The translations under genes were made by a program, and so were the position numbers. The notes under the pieces were generated by a model. It was not told where the DNA came from and ran no database searches. It saw nothing but the letters and a program-made list of their open reading frames with translations. Positions 25,561 to 34,241 of a DNA stretch of 64,000 nucleotides are shown here, piece after piece. The stretch is from the NCBI GenBank assembly GCA_910575435.1, contig CAJTGI010000003.1:1-64000 (forward strand), given 5' to 3'. How positions within the stretch are numbered: position 1 is the first letter of the stretch; the number at the start of each line of letters is the position of its first letter. The DNA comes from Clostridiaceae bacterium (GTDB lineage: Bacteria; Bacillota; Clostridia; Lachnospirales; Lachnospiraceae).

Positions 25561-26541
25561 ATGGTTATAAAACACACAGGAGCCGCTTATCAGTATGAAG
25601 GCATGACATTTGCCATCGGGCAGAGGATTTATGCCAACGGACAGAGTGACTGGGAAGGGCTTTTCGGAGTGATTACGGAAATCCGGACAGATGGGGATAA
25701 AGAAACGGAAAACGAGACAGCGGATATCTACTGCAGTTTTGATGTCCCGGTTCTGCTGGCAGATGTAACAGAGCTGGAGAAACGGTTTTCCGGTCTGTAC
25801 CGAGAGCCAAAAACAATAGAGGATATCAGTCTGGATGAGGTCATTATGGCGCCGGAAATGATAGAACCGTTAGAACCCTGGACAGGCAGGAAAAAGAAAA
25901 CGGTCTGGGCTGTGGCCGTAGACTGGTCCTGGCATGGGGAGCATGGGCATCTGGAAGAAATCTGTACGGATTATCCGGATGCAAAAAGAAAACTGACGGA
26001 ATATCTGTCAGAGGAATTTGATAACAGCACACTGTTACAGTGGCAGGCAGATGACAGATATGCGGCAGTATCTGGTAACGATAGTTATGAGTGTTATGAG
26101 AAAGAAGATTATCGGGAGAATCATTACAGTATTTCTATTGAAAAGAGAAATCTGGTGTTAGATTCAGCTTTTATACGGGAAATGTATGACATTCATACCA
26201 ATGAGACATGCAAAGAAGATGTGATTTCCAGTCTGAAACAGTGTGAAAAATGTAACAATATTTCAGACTGGCAGTTTGAACGCATCTGCAGGAAATCTGA
26301 TTTGGCATATCTTCTGGACCAAAAGCTTTCACGGGATGATTCTTATTGGGAATCCTACTGGAACAATGTGAACTTGGTGGTAGACGGTTTGGTAGAAGAA
26401 TATACCAAAGAGAAGCCTATTTGTTATCAGCCGGAGACAGATACTGCATATCCTCTTTGTATCGGAAATGGTGAAAAAGAGTGTGAGAATTGTAGTCTGT
26501 TTGTGGATTTTGGGGAAGGAGATGATGCAAATGACAAATAG
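25561..26541 (+). CDS. ICE protein of unknown function
   Basis: A 326-residue acidic protein (MVIKHTGAAYQYEGMTFAIG) with AAAGGAGGG before ATG 25561. The N-terminal about 85 residues look like a small beta-barrel, the middle has a WSWHGEHGHLEEICTDYP stretch, and a Cys-rich tail (CIGNGEKECENCSLF) could bind metal. It follows the previous gene by 14 bp and overlaps the methylase-like gene at its 3' end, so the three are likely one operon. Confidence 0.6.
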   Translation: MVIKHTGAAYQYEGMTFAIGQRIYANGQSDWEGLFGVITEIRTDGDKETENETADIYCSFDVPVLLADVTELEKRFSGLYREPKTIEDISLDEVIMAPEMIEPLEPWTGRKKKTVWAVAVDWSWHGEHGHLEEICTDYPDAKRKLTEYLSEEFDNSTLLQWQADDRYAAVSGNDSYECYEKEDYRENHYSISIEKRNLVLDSAFIREMYDIHTNETCKEDVISSLKQCEKCNNISDWQFERICRKSDLAYLLDQKLSRDDSYWESYWNNVNLVVDGLVEEYTKEKPICYQPETDTAYPLCIGNGEKECENCSLFVDFGEGDDANDK

Positions 26542-27466
26542 AAAAAGAGTAAGCAGACCCCTTACCAGCATTGTTTCCTATCCGGAACGAGGGGAGGGCG
26601 GCAGCAACTGCTATCGCGGGAACTGTTCCCCCAGACTGGTGGAAGACCTGATCGGGTTCTTCCGGTCGGAGATGATATGCGACTATATGTGCGGCAGTGG
26701 GACAACGAAAGCAGCGGCGGACAACATGGGTATCCAGAGCAGGCTCTATGACCTGCACAGCGGGTTTGACCTGATGCACAGTGAGATACCGGAGCGGCCG
26801 GAATTTATCTTCTGGCACCCGCCTTACTGGGACATGGTAATCTATTCGGATAAGATGTATCCGGCAAAAGAAGTGGAAGCACGGTATGGGTACGACCCCA
26901 GAAAGTACGACCTGTCCCGGATTCCTGACTGGAACCAGTTTGTAAAGGCGATGAATACTGCGATGTTAAAGCAGTATTCCGCACTGGAGCAGGGCGGACG
27001 CATGGCAGTCCTGATGGGTGACATCAAGAAAAAAGGACATTTATACAGTATGCTCTCAGAGATTGCCAAACCGGGGACACTGGAGAATATCATCATCAAG
27101 GTGCAGCATAACTGCCTTTCTGATAATATCACATACAGCGGAAGGTTTATTCCCATCCTGCATGAGTATGTGATGATTGTGCGGAAGGATGCTGGGTTTG
27201 TTGTGCCAATACTGGTTACAGAGAAGAAAGAATGTGACATAAGGGATCTGCCGGAGGCAACATGGCGGGATGTAGTAGCAGCCGTTATGGAACCATGCAA
27301 ACAAGCAGTACCGCTTTCTTATCTGTATGAACAGATCCAGTCACATGAGAAAGCAAAAGAAAATCAGTGGTGGAGGGAGAAAATTCGCCAGACATTGCAG
27401 TGCAATCCGAAACAGTTTGAACATGCCGGGCGTGGGATGTGGAAACTGAAACGGAGTGCTGCATAA
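26522..27466 (+). CDS. DNA methylase-like protein
   Basis: About 314 residues. Three in-frame ATGs (26522, 26525, 26531) follow GGGGAAGGAG and the exact start is ambiguous; the gene overlaps the end of the preceding one. Motif ICDYMCGSGTTKAAADNMGI is the SAM-binding FxGxG-like loop, and FIFWHPPYWDMVIYS carries a PPY catalytic motif of the N4/N6-amino methylase class (His in place of the usual Asp/Asn). The motif order, SAM loop before PPY, fits DNA methyltransferases. Carried on the ICE, it may protect element DNA from restriction (inference). Confidence 0.75.
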   Translation: MMQMTNRKRVSRPLTSIVSYPERGEGGSNCYRGNCSPRLVEDLIGFFRSEMICDYMCGSGTTKAAADNMGIQSRLYDLHSGFDLMHSEIPERPEFIFWHPPYWDMVIYSDKMYPAKEVEARYGYDPRKYDLSRIPDWNQFVKAMNTAMLKQYSALEQGGRMAVLMGDIKKKGHLYSMLSEIAKPGTLENIIIKVQHNCLSDNITYSGRFIPILHEYVMIVRKDAGFVVPILVTEKKECDIRDLPEATWRDVVAAVMEPCKQAVPLSYLYEQIQSHEKAKENQWWREKIRQTLQCNPKQFEHAGRGMWKLKRSAA

Positions 27467-27582
27467 GAATTGGGAGAGGTGCCGTCCGGTGTGGGCGGTG
27501 CCGTTCCAATCAGTAAAAATCAGTAGATATTTTGAAGTAGCTATGGTATGATAACGTTAAGGAATGCAAAAGGAGGAGACTA

Positions 27583-28530
27583 TTGGAGGTAGAAAATACA
27601 TTATCAAAAAAGCTTGATACAGCAGGACAGAATGCGTCGTATGATGCGTATTGCCGAAATCTTTTAATTAATAGACAGATTTTAGCCCGTATTCTGAAGA
27701 CGTGTGTGAAGGAGTTTCATGATTGTCCGATAAAAGATATTGAAGAAAAATATCTTGATGAGAAACCGAAAGTTCATGAAGTTGCTGTACACCGGGATGA
27801 ATCAGCGGAGTTTATTGACGGGATAGGCAAAGAAGATGTTGGCATGAAAGAAAAACCCATAACATATGACATTTATTTCCGAGTGCTGTCCCCGAAAGAC
27901 GATGAAATGATTCAGATGATTATTAATGTGGAAAGCCAAAAGGATTTTTATCCCGGATATCCGCTTATTAAACGGGGAATATATTATTGTAGCAGAATGA
28001 TTTCCAGCCAGTATGGAACGGAAATTTCGGATTCAGGTTATGAAAAACTAAAAAAAGTTTACAGTATCTGGATATGCTTTAATCCACCGAAATACCGTAA
28101 AAACACGATTACTGCTTATTCTATGAATGAGCAGAACCTTGTTGGAAGTGTGACAGAGAAGGAAGAAAATTATGATATGCTTTCGGTTATTTCAGTCTGT
28201 CTGGGAGGTCCCGGTGATGAAAAATATGAGGGGCTTTTGAGAATGCTGGATGTTCTTTTGTCAGATAAGGTATTGCCGGGAGAAAAGAAAAAGATATTAA
28301 AAGCGGAGTTTGATGTTGCAATGACAAAAACAATGGAAAGAGAGGCGATGGCAATGTGTAATCTTTCACAGGGAATAGTAGACAGGACTTTGATAAATGC
28401 GATTATAAGTATGATGACAAATCTGAAATTATCAGAAGAAGAATGCATGGAAGCATTAAATATTCCACAGGAACATCGGGAAATGTACCATATGATGTTG
28501 CAGGACAAAATGGAAGTCAGTCATGTATAA
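27583..28530 (+). CDS. Rpn-family PD-(D/E)XK nuclease/transposase-like protein
   Basis: A 315-residue protein. It starts at TTG 27583 with AGGAGG upstream; the second copy in this window (54886-55857) also starts at TTG. Core motifs are ITYDIYFRVLSP, then MIINVESQKDFYPGYPLIKR and YYCSRMISSQYG, matching the PD-(D/E)XK fold of the Rpn/YhgA-like family. CNLSQGIVDRTLI near residue 265 is shared with the paralogue (CNLSQGIKEAGI). Rpn proteins in E. coli promote RecA-independent recombination. It has its own leader and is separated from neighbours, suggesting an independent insertion. Confidence 0.8.
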   Translation: MEVENTLSKKLDTAGQNASYDAYCRNLLINRQILARILKTCVKEFHDCPIKDIEEKYLDEKPKVHEVAVHRDESAEFIDGIGKEDVGMKEKPITYDIYFRVLSPKDDEMIQMIINVESQKDFYPGYPLIKRGIYYCSRMISSQYGTEISDSGYEKLKKVYSIWICFNPPKYRKNTITAYSMNEQNLVGSVTEKEENYDMLSVISVCLGGPGDEKYEGLLRMLDVLLSDKVLPGEKKKILKAEFDVAMTKTMEREAMAMCNLSQGIVDRTLINAIISMMTNLKLSEEECMEALNIPQEHREMYHMMLQDKMEVSHV

Positions 28531-28600
28531 CATGAAATCGGCAGGGACTCTTGGCTCATAGATTTGAGCCTTGAGTCTTTTGCTATTTTTGGAGAGAAAG

Positions 28601-29014
28601 ATGATAGTTATCGTTTGTTTGGATGATAAAAAAGGCATGATGTTTAATCATAGGCGACAGAGCAGAGATCAGGTAGTGACAGACAGGATTCAGAAAATCT
28701 GTGCAGGTAAAAGGCTGTGGATGAACGCATACTCGGATAAGTTATATGGCAGTCTGGAGGGAATGGATATTGTGGTAGAAAATGATTTCCTTTCCCTAGC
28801 TGGCAGTGGTGAAATTTGTCTGGCAGAATCAGATGCCCTGATGCCTTTTATCAAAAAGATTGAACAAATCATTGTTTATTGGTGGAATCGGACGTATCCA
28901 GCAGATGTTTATCTGGATTTGGATTTGTCCCAGTGGGAGAGAAAAGAACGGAATGAGTTTCTGGGTACATCCCATAAAAAAATAACAGAGGAAAGATATG
29001 AGAGGAGAATATAA
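28601..29014 (+). CDS. Small ICE protein of unknown function
   Basis: A 137-residue protein (MIVIVCLDDKKGMMFNHRRQ). GGAGAG precedes ATG 28601. It begins with a short hydrophobic strand followed by DDKKGMMFN, a pattern I know from ICE and phage accessory proteins that resemble dihydrofolate-reductase-like or nucleotide-binding folds, but this is weak. It ends inside the start region of the secreted nuclease gene, so the two are probably coupled. Confidence 0.55.
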   Translation: MIVIVCLDDKKGMMFNHRRQSRDQVVTDRIQKICAGKRLWMNAYSDKLYGSLEGMDIVVENDFLSLAGSGEICLAESDALMPFIKKIEQIIVYWWNRTYPADVYLDLDLSQWERKERNEFLGTSHKKITEERYERRI

Positions 29015-29018
29015 TTAC

Positions 29019-30050
29019 ATGAAAAAAACAGTATTACATAACTATCTCTTTTTGTTTATGACAGTATTCTGTCTTCTTTTTACAGCTTGCGGACAGGCAG
29101 ATAACCTTAATCCGGCAGGGAAGGAAGAGCCGTCTGCTTCTGCTACAGAAACACGGGGGAGTAGTGGAAAATCAGAGGTTGCCGAAACAGAAACCCCGGC
29201 GGACAATGATAAAGGAACTGTTTCCATGCAACTGCTTCCGGCATATTCCGGAAAACCTTATGTGGAAATTGATGGCAACGAGCCGGGATTTACAGAGAAA
29301 GATAAAACAAAAAAATCCTTTGAACAGTACAGTGAACTGGATTCGTTGGGAAGATGTGGCGTGGCATATGCAAATGTGGGAAAAGACCTGATGCCGATAG
29401 AAAAACGGGGCAGCATCGGAAAAGTGAAGCCTTCCGGATGGCATACGGTAAAGTATGATATTGTGGATGGAAAATACCTGTATAACCGATGTCATCTGAT
29501 TGGGTATCAGCTGACGGCAGAAAATGCCAATGAAAAAAATCTGATCACAGGTACCCGCTATATGAATGTAGATGGAATGCTGCCTTTTGAAAACATGGTT
29601 GCAGATTATGTGAAGGAGACGGGTAACCATGTGCTTTACCGGGTAACACCGATTTTCGAGGGGAAGAATCTGCTGGCAAAGGGCGTGCAGATGGAAGCAT
29701 ATTCCGTGGAAGATGAGGGCGATGGTATCTGCTTCAATGTCTTTGTGTATAACGTGCAGCCGGGAATCCGGATTGATTATGCGACCGGGGAAAGTAAAGA
29801 GGATAGCGGAACTGGTGATGTTGGAAGCGATGTAAAGGAAACGCCTGCTTCTGGTGCCGGCAGTCAGACAGGGCAGGATGGGGCGGATACAAAAACAGAA
29901 GCGGTTGAAATTCGTGGGAATAAAAAGTCAAAGATTTATCATTGCCCCGGACAGGCTTCTTATGAGGAAATGGCGGATTCTGATAATCTGGTGGTGTTCC
30001 ATTCAGAGCAGGAGGCACAGAATGCCGGATACCGGAAGGCAAAGAGGTAG
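29019..30050 (+). CDS. Secreted DNA/RNA non-specific endonuclease (lipoprotein)
   Basis: A 343-residue protein started at ATG 29019 (MKKTVLHNYLFLFMTVFCLL), with a lipoprotein signal ending LLFTACGQ. A low-complexity Ser/Glu linker follows. The central domain matches the DNA-entry-nuclease type of the DNA/RNA non-specific endonuclease family: DSLGRCGVAYANVG, YNRCHLIGYQLTAENANEKN (His is catalytic), LITGTRYMNVDGM and NHVLYRVTPIFEG. The tail (IYHCPGQASYEEMADSDNLV) resembles the short domain often attached to such nucleases. It would be anchored outside the cell and degrade extracellular nucleic acid. Confidence 0.88.
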   Translation: MKKTVLHNYLFLFMTVFCLLFTACGQADNLNPAGKEEPSASATETRGSSGKSEVAETETPADNDKGTVSMQLLPAYSGKPYVEIDGNEPGFTEKDKTKKSFEQYSELDSLGRCGVAYANVGKDLMPIEKRGSIGKVKPSGWHTVKYDIVDGKYLYNRCHLIGYQLTAENANEKNLITGTRYMNVDGMLPFENMVADYVKETGNHVLYRVTPIFEGKNLLAKGVQMEAYSVEDEGDGICFNVFVYNVQPGIRIDYATGESKEDSGTGDVGSDVKETPASGAGSQTGQDGADTKTEAVEIRGNKKSKIYHCPGQASYEEMADSDNLVVFHSEQEAQNAGYRKAKR

Positions 30051-30064
30051 AGGAGAGAGATACT

Positions 30065-30817
30065 ATGAGTATGATGGATTGTTTTAATGTGATAGCAGGC
30101 ATTTCTTCTATTATTAGCCTGCTGATTTCAATTTTTGTCGCATCAAAGGTTGTTAAATTATCGAATTCTAATAACAATAATGCAGGAGTAATACAGACAG
30201 GAGATGGAGTGCAGAAAGTCGCAGAAGGGAACTCTGTCATTGCAGATGAGGGGGCGACATATTACGATTACAGAGAAGCAACAATTGTGGGAGAGATTGA
30301 CGAACCTCCCGTATTAACAGAAAGCAGATATCCTGTTTTAGCGGATGAAAGTTATAGTTATAGTGAAAATGTAGCAGAAAGTTTATGTAAAATGATTACT
30401 CCCGGTAATGCAAATAACTATTGTTTTATAGTAGATTTTAGCAATATTACTTCAAAGCCAGAGATGAACCGGTGGATTGGTTATACGATTCAGTCTTTGC
30501 CGATGGGTGACTGGCGTACTTTTGTCAATGAGAATTATGCATTAGAATTTCAGTATATGGCAGATGGGAATATACAATGTGTCAACTTGGAAATAACAAA
30601 TGCAAGTATAGGGAAAAAACTATGCAGGAAAAAACTGCAGTTATCCTCTGGGGAACAAAAATTTTCTCTGCCACTGGGGAAATACATAAAATCTGTGGAG
30701 GACTGGAAATCGGTAAATGAAATTTGTTTTGTGTTTTTCCCGGAAGAGTGTGTGGGGCAAAAAGGAAGTGTATTTATAACGGATGTGGTCTTGGTAAAAG
30801 GAGTGAAAAGCATATGA
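30065..30817 (+). CDS. TM-anchored protein coupled to a KAP-type NTPase
   Basis: A 250-residue protein with one N-terminal TM segment (VIAGISSIISLLISIFVASK), an Asn-rich linker (KLSNSNNNNAGVIQTGDGVQ) and a beta-rich C-terminal domain (about residues 90-248) that looks like a jelly roll: NNYCFIVDFSNIT, YALEFQYMADG, GSVFITDVVLVKG. GAGAGG lies upstream. Its stop overlaps the start of the truncated KAP NTPase gene by 4 bp (ATGA), so the two were made together. Function unknown. Confidence 0.65.
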   Translation: MSMMDCFNVIAGISSIISLLISIFVASKVVKLSNSNNNNAGVIQTGDGVQKVAEGNSVIADEGATYYDYREATIVGEIDEPPVLTESRYPVLADESYSYSENVAESLCKMITPGNANNYCFIVDFSNITSKPEMNRWIGYTIQSLPMGDWRTFVNENYALEFQYMADGNIQCVNLEITNASIGKKLCRKKLQLSSGEQKFSLPLGKYIKSVEDWKSVNEICFVFFPEECVGQKGSVFITDVVLVKGVKSI

Positions 30818-31158
30818 ATGCTTTAGAATTGATGCCGACAGAAGAAAATCTGATACAGGCTTTAAACGAAGATATATTACAGAGAAATAAAGATTTGGTA
30901 TATTTTTATGGTTTGCTTATGGCACAGGAAACCGCTGGTGCTATTGCTATTGACGGCAGATGGGGAAGTGGGAAAACTTTTTTTGTAAAGCAATTATTAT
31001 TACTGGTTAATGCAAAAAATCCGCGATGTGAGATGGAAAAAGATAAAAAGGATAGAATTTTGTGCCGTGTTCCATTTAGAAAAAACAATGATGTTTTACT
31101 TAAAAATTTTATGCCGGGGTTGAAAATACGGGGAACTAAATTGTCTTTGTTTGTATAG
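30814..31158 (+). pseudogene. KAP-family P-loop NTPase, truncated
   Basis: A 114-residue remnant. It begins MNALELMPTEENLIQALNED and has Walker A, DGRWGSGKTFFVKQLL, near residue 47, the classic KAP NTPase start (GxWGSGKS/T). KAP NTPases are usually several hundred residues long, with Walker B and inserted TM helices. Here coding stops at 31158 shortly after FRKNNDVLLKNFM, where the xis/int end of the ICE begins. It is best read as truncated when the present right end was assembled. Confidence 0.8.
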
Positions 31159-31429
31159 GCATCCCTGTGCCATGAACCTTGACAATGAAACAGCCTCAAC
31201 TGATACGTTACCCTGACACCGAGTGGCTATCCGTCTGTCCGGCAGGCAGAACCAGGAGCACTGATATGGAAGCGGCACTTCCATAACGCGGTGACATGCC
31301 AGGGGATAATGATACTTCTGTAATACGCAGCCTGGTCACAGTGAAGGCGGGGAGATGAGATTTCTATGGACCTGTTCGCCACAGGCATCAGGAAGGGGCA
31401 GAATTTTTGAAGTAGAAAGGAAAAATATT
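31159..31429 (+). other. Gap between the truncated KAP gene and xis
   Basis: The 271 bp contain a short ATG frame (31195-31296, 33 codons, beginning MKQPQLIRYPDTEWLSVCPA) without a good ribosome site. It is possibly a remnant of a larger ICE gene. No promoter or hairpin convinces me. An AGAAAGGA precedes xis. Confidence 0.4.
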
Positions 31430-31633
31430 ATGGAGAAAAAGAAAGAAGTTCCGATATGGGAGAAGGCATGTATGACTATTGAAGAGGCAGCAGCTTATAG
31501 CAGTATTGGAATGAACAAGATAGATGAACTGGCAAAGACACCAAATTGTCCGTTTGTTATCTATATTGGCAGGAAGAAACTAATTAAGAGAAAGGAATTT
31601 GAGAAGTTTATTTCTGATAATATAGAAATTTAG
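31430..31633 (+). CDS. xis: Tn916-type excisionase
   Basis: A 67-residue protein (MEKKKEVPIWEKACMTIEEA) started at ATG 31430 after AGAAAGGA. Its layout matches Tn916 Xis: PIWEK, TIEEAAAYSSIGMNKIDELA (winged HTH), then IGRKKLIKRKEFEKFI. Xis bends DNA at the element ends and promotes excision with the integrase encoded immediately downstream. Confidence 0.9.
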   Translation: MEKKKEVPIWEKACMTIEEAAAYSSIGMNKIDELAKTPNCPFVIYIGRKKLIKRKEFEKFISDNIEI

Positions 31634-31711
31634 CGTTTTACTTTTGAGCCTTTATATGGTACACTCTAAGGTGGTGTTAAGGCTCTTTTGACAGAAAGGA
31701 GCTGTTGCCCG

Positions 31712-32842
31712 ATGGGTAAAGATTTACGAGGAAAGGAGCTGGGCGTAGGAATAAGCCAAAGGTCAGACGAATTCTATGTTGGCAGGTATACTACAAAGCA
31801 TGGGAAACGTAAACAGAAATTATTCCGAAAATTGCAAGAGTGCAGACAGTGGTTGGCAGATTCACAATATCAAGATGAACACAGTAATATAAATTTTCCA
31901 GAGGAAATGACGGTTAAAGCATGGTTTGACTACTGGATTAGCATGAAGAAAAGAACCGTTCGTCCTAATACAGTTAGAAATTATACAGAACGATTTGAGC
32001 GTAATATCAATCCTGTGATTGGAAAGTTACTTCTTTCAGAAGTAAAACCAATTCAATGCCAGTTGATTATGAATCGGATGGCTGATGAGGGCTATCGGAC
32101 AACCACTATATATCAGACGAGGATTGCTTTATATAATATGTTGGATTATGCATATCAAAATGATGTAATTATGAAGAATCCATGTAATGGTATGGTAAAA
32201 TCGGATATTGGAAAGCCCTCTCAAAAGAAAGAAGCACTAACTCTGGATCAGCAGAGAAAGTTTGTAAAAGGTATTGAGGGAAATGCGTATGAGAATCAAT
32301 ACAAATTTTTATTACAGACTGGTCTTCGGACAGGAGAGCTTGTAGGGTTGAAGTGGGCAGATATAGATTTTGTGAATCGAACAATGACGATTAACCGTTC
32401 TATGGAGTATCGCTATAGTGTCGGTGAATGGAGAGTAGGGGAGCCAAAGAGTAAATCCGGTTACCGAACGATTCCATTGACAGACGAGGCAATTGAGATT
32501 TTGAAACGGCAGAAACAGAAAAATGCGGGGTTCAAAGTTATTCCGATGGAATGGGCAGAGTATATTTTCTTGTGTAAGAAAGGCACTCCTGTAAAGAATA
32601 GCACTTATGATACTATGCTATTTAAACAATGTGAAAAAATAGGAATCCCCAGATTTTCGATGCATGTGCTGCGTCATACCTTTGCAACCAGATGCATTGA
32701 GGCTGGTATGAAACCAAAGACGCTACAAACGATTTTGGGGCATTCTAACATTGGCATTACAATGAATTTATATGTTCATACAACAGAGGATGAGAAGCAA
32801 AAAGAAATTGAAAGAATTGCGGCTTCTCTCAAGGTGGTGTAA
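31712..32842 (+). CDS. int: Tn916-type tyrosine integrase
   Basis: A 376-residue protein started at ATG 31712 (MGKDLRGKELGVGISQRSDE) after AGAAAGGAG. It has an N-terminal arm-binding domain (LGVGISQRSDEFYVGRYTTK), a core-binding SAM-like domain (MTVKAWFDYWISMKKRTVRP) and a catalytic domain: Arg in TGLRTGELVGL, the Lys-bearing beta hairpin, HVLRHTFATRC, and GHSNIGITMNLYVH with the Tyr nucleophile. All catalytic residues are present. It defines the right end of the ICE and should catalyse integration and excision. Confidence 0.93.
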   Translation: MGKDLRGKELGVGISQRSDEFYVGRYTTKHGKRKQKLFRKLQECRQWLADSQYQDEHSNINFPEEMTVKAWFDYWISMKKRTVRPNTVRNYTERFERNINPVIGKLLLSEVKPIQCQLIMNRMADEGYRTTTIYQTRIALYNMLDYAYQNDVIMKNPCNGMVKSDIGKPSQKKEALTLDQQRKFVKGIEGNAYENQYKFLLQTGLRTGELVGLKWADIDFVNRTMTINRSMEYRYSVGEWRVGEPKSKSGYRTIPLTDEAIEILKRQKQKNAGFKVIPMEWAEYIFLCKKGTPVKNSTYDTMLFKQCEKIGIPRFSMHVLRHTFATRCIEAGMKPKTLQTILGHSNIGITMNLYVHTTEDEKQKEIERIAASLKVV

Positions 32843-32897
32843 TATCTGAATCACATAGCTCGAAAATATTGTTTTCTCGCTCGCCTGCTTCGCCAAC

Positions 32898-32994
32898 TAA
32901 AATTTCAAATAGATATTTTCGCTCATGCAGGCATGGCTCAAAATCTATTTTGAAATTTTGAATGGTTCAGATTGGTACGTAAATTGGTACGTAA
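32898..32994. repeat. Inverted and tandem repeats at the ICE right end
   Basis: An imperfect 16-bp inverted repeat (AAAATTTCAAATAGAT at 32898-32913 and its near-complement at 32946-32962) is followed by two exact tandem copies of ATTGGTACGTAA (32971-32982 and 32983-32994). Such repeats are expected as integrase arm-binding sites at an ICE terminus. The exact attR cannot be fixed without the empty site. Confidence 0.5.
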
Positions 32995-33055
32995 CGCAAC
33001 CTTGAGAATGTGAAACCCCTATAAAATAAGAATTTCTAAGGAGGAATATAGAAAA

Positions 33056-34153
33056 ATGAAACTAGGAATCGTAGGTCTTCCCAATGTAGGGAAAAGTACA
33101 CTTTTTAACTCTTTGACAAAGGCCGGAGCGGAATCGGCCAACTATCCTTTCTGCACCATCGATCCGAATATCGGAATTGTACCGGTGCCAGACGAGAGGC
33201 TGGGCGTATTGGCCGAGATGCACAATTCGGCGAAGGTGGTGAATGCCACGATTGAGTTTGTGGATATTGCCGGGCTGGTGAAGGGGGCATCCAAGGGCGA
33301 AGGTTTGGGCAACCAGTTCCTATCCAACATTCGCGAGGTGGATGCCATCGTGCATGTTGTCCGCTGTTTCGAGGATTCCAATATCGTCCATGTGGATGGA
33401 AGCATTGATCCTCTCAGGGATATCGAGACCATCAATCTGGAATTGCTGTTCTCTGATTTGGAGATTTTGGAGAGAAGGTATGCGAAGTTAGCCAAGGGTG
33501 TGAAGAATGACAAGACGCTAGCGAAAGAGACAGATTTGGTGGAGCGTCTGAAGAAGCATCTGGAAGATGGAAAGCTGGCGAAGAATTTTGAGACAGAAGA
33601 TGAGGATGAGGAGGCATTGCTGGCAAGTTTTAATCTCCTGACCTACAAGCCTACCATTTATGCTGCTAATGTGGCAGAGGAAGAGCTGGCGGAAGATGGG
33701 GCCAATAATGACCATGTGAATCAGGTGCGAGAGTACGCCAAGGAGGAGGGCTCGGAAGTATTTGTAATCTGCGCCCAGATTGAGCAGGAGATTGCGGAAC
33801 TGGACGAGGATGAGAAAAAGATGTTTCTGGAAGATCTGGGGCTGGAGGAGTCTGGCTTGGAAAAACTAATCCGGGCAAGTTATACATTGCTGGGACTGAT
33901 CAGTTATCTTACCTCTGGGGAGATGGAAACCAAGGCATGGACCATTGAGAAGGGAACCAAGGCACCCCAGGCGGCGGGGAAGATCCACAGTGATTTTGAG
34001 AGGGGATTTATCCGGGCGGAAGTGGTCAGCTATGACAATTTGGTGGAGCAGGGAAGCATGAATGCGGCCAAGGAAAAGGGGCTGGTGCGCTCGGAGGGTA
34101 AGGAATACGTGGTACAGGACGGAGACGTGGTTCTGTTCCGCTTCAATGTATGA
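33056..34153 (+). CDS. ychF: Redox-regulated ATPase/GTPase YchF
   Basis: A 365-residue protein, the usual length for the family. It has the Obg-like P-loop (GIVGLPNVGKSTLFNSLTKA), switch segments (FCTIDPNIGIVPVP and VDIAGLVKGASKGEGLGNQF), a coiled-coil insertion (about residues 130-200) and the C-terminal TGS domain (GEMETKAWTIEKGTKAPQAA, ending DGDVVLFRFNV). YchF/Ola1 proteins prefer ATP because the G4 motif is altered, as here (TIYAANVAEEE). AAGGAGGA precedes the ATG. It is the first chromosomal gene after the ICE. Confidence 0.97.
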   Translation: MKLGIVGLPNVGKSTLFNSLTKAGAESANYPFCTIDPNIGIVPVPDERLGVLAEMHNSAKVVNATIEFVDIAGLVKGASKGEGLGNQFLSNIREVDAIVHVVRCFEDSNIVHVDGSIDPLRDIETINLELLFSDLEILERRYAKLAKGVKNDKTLAKETDLVERLKKHLEDGKLAKNFETEDEDEEALLASFNLLTYKPTIYAANVAEEELAEDGANNDHVNQVREYAKEEGSEVFVICAQIEQEIAELDEDEKKMFLEDLGLEESGLEKLIRASYTLLGLISYLTSGEMETKAWTIEKGTKAPQAAGKIHSDFERGFIRAEVVSYDNLVEQGSMNAAKEKGLVRSEGKEYVVQDGDVVLFRFNV

Positions 34154-34241
34154 GAAGGATTTCTGTAAGGGGTTTTTGAGCGGTCGGAGGAACATATGTT
34201 GAATAGGGGCAGGGAATTTTCAGAAAGGTGGTACATGATAG

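Larger units (their letters stand above)
1..33000. mobile_element. Right-hand part of a large ICE with Tn916-type xis/int
   Basis: The stretch from the window start to the gap before ychF is accessory DNA. It holds a ligase paralogue, SSB, YodL-domain protein, YkgJ-type protein, MoxR/vWA pair, DNA methylase and many short family-less genes, nearly all on the plus strand, and it ends in an excisionase and a Tn916-type integrase. Housekeeping genes begin immediately after. The right boundary is uncertain: a tandem 12-bp repeat at 32971-32994 is the last element-like sequence before the ychF leader. The left end and the conjugation genes are outside the window, so self-transfer cannot be judged. 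Confidence 0.8.

Noticed and set aside
31195-31296. 33-codon frame before xis
   Set aside because: No good ribosome site and no known homologue; noted only as possible remnant.
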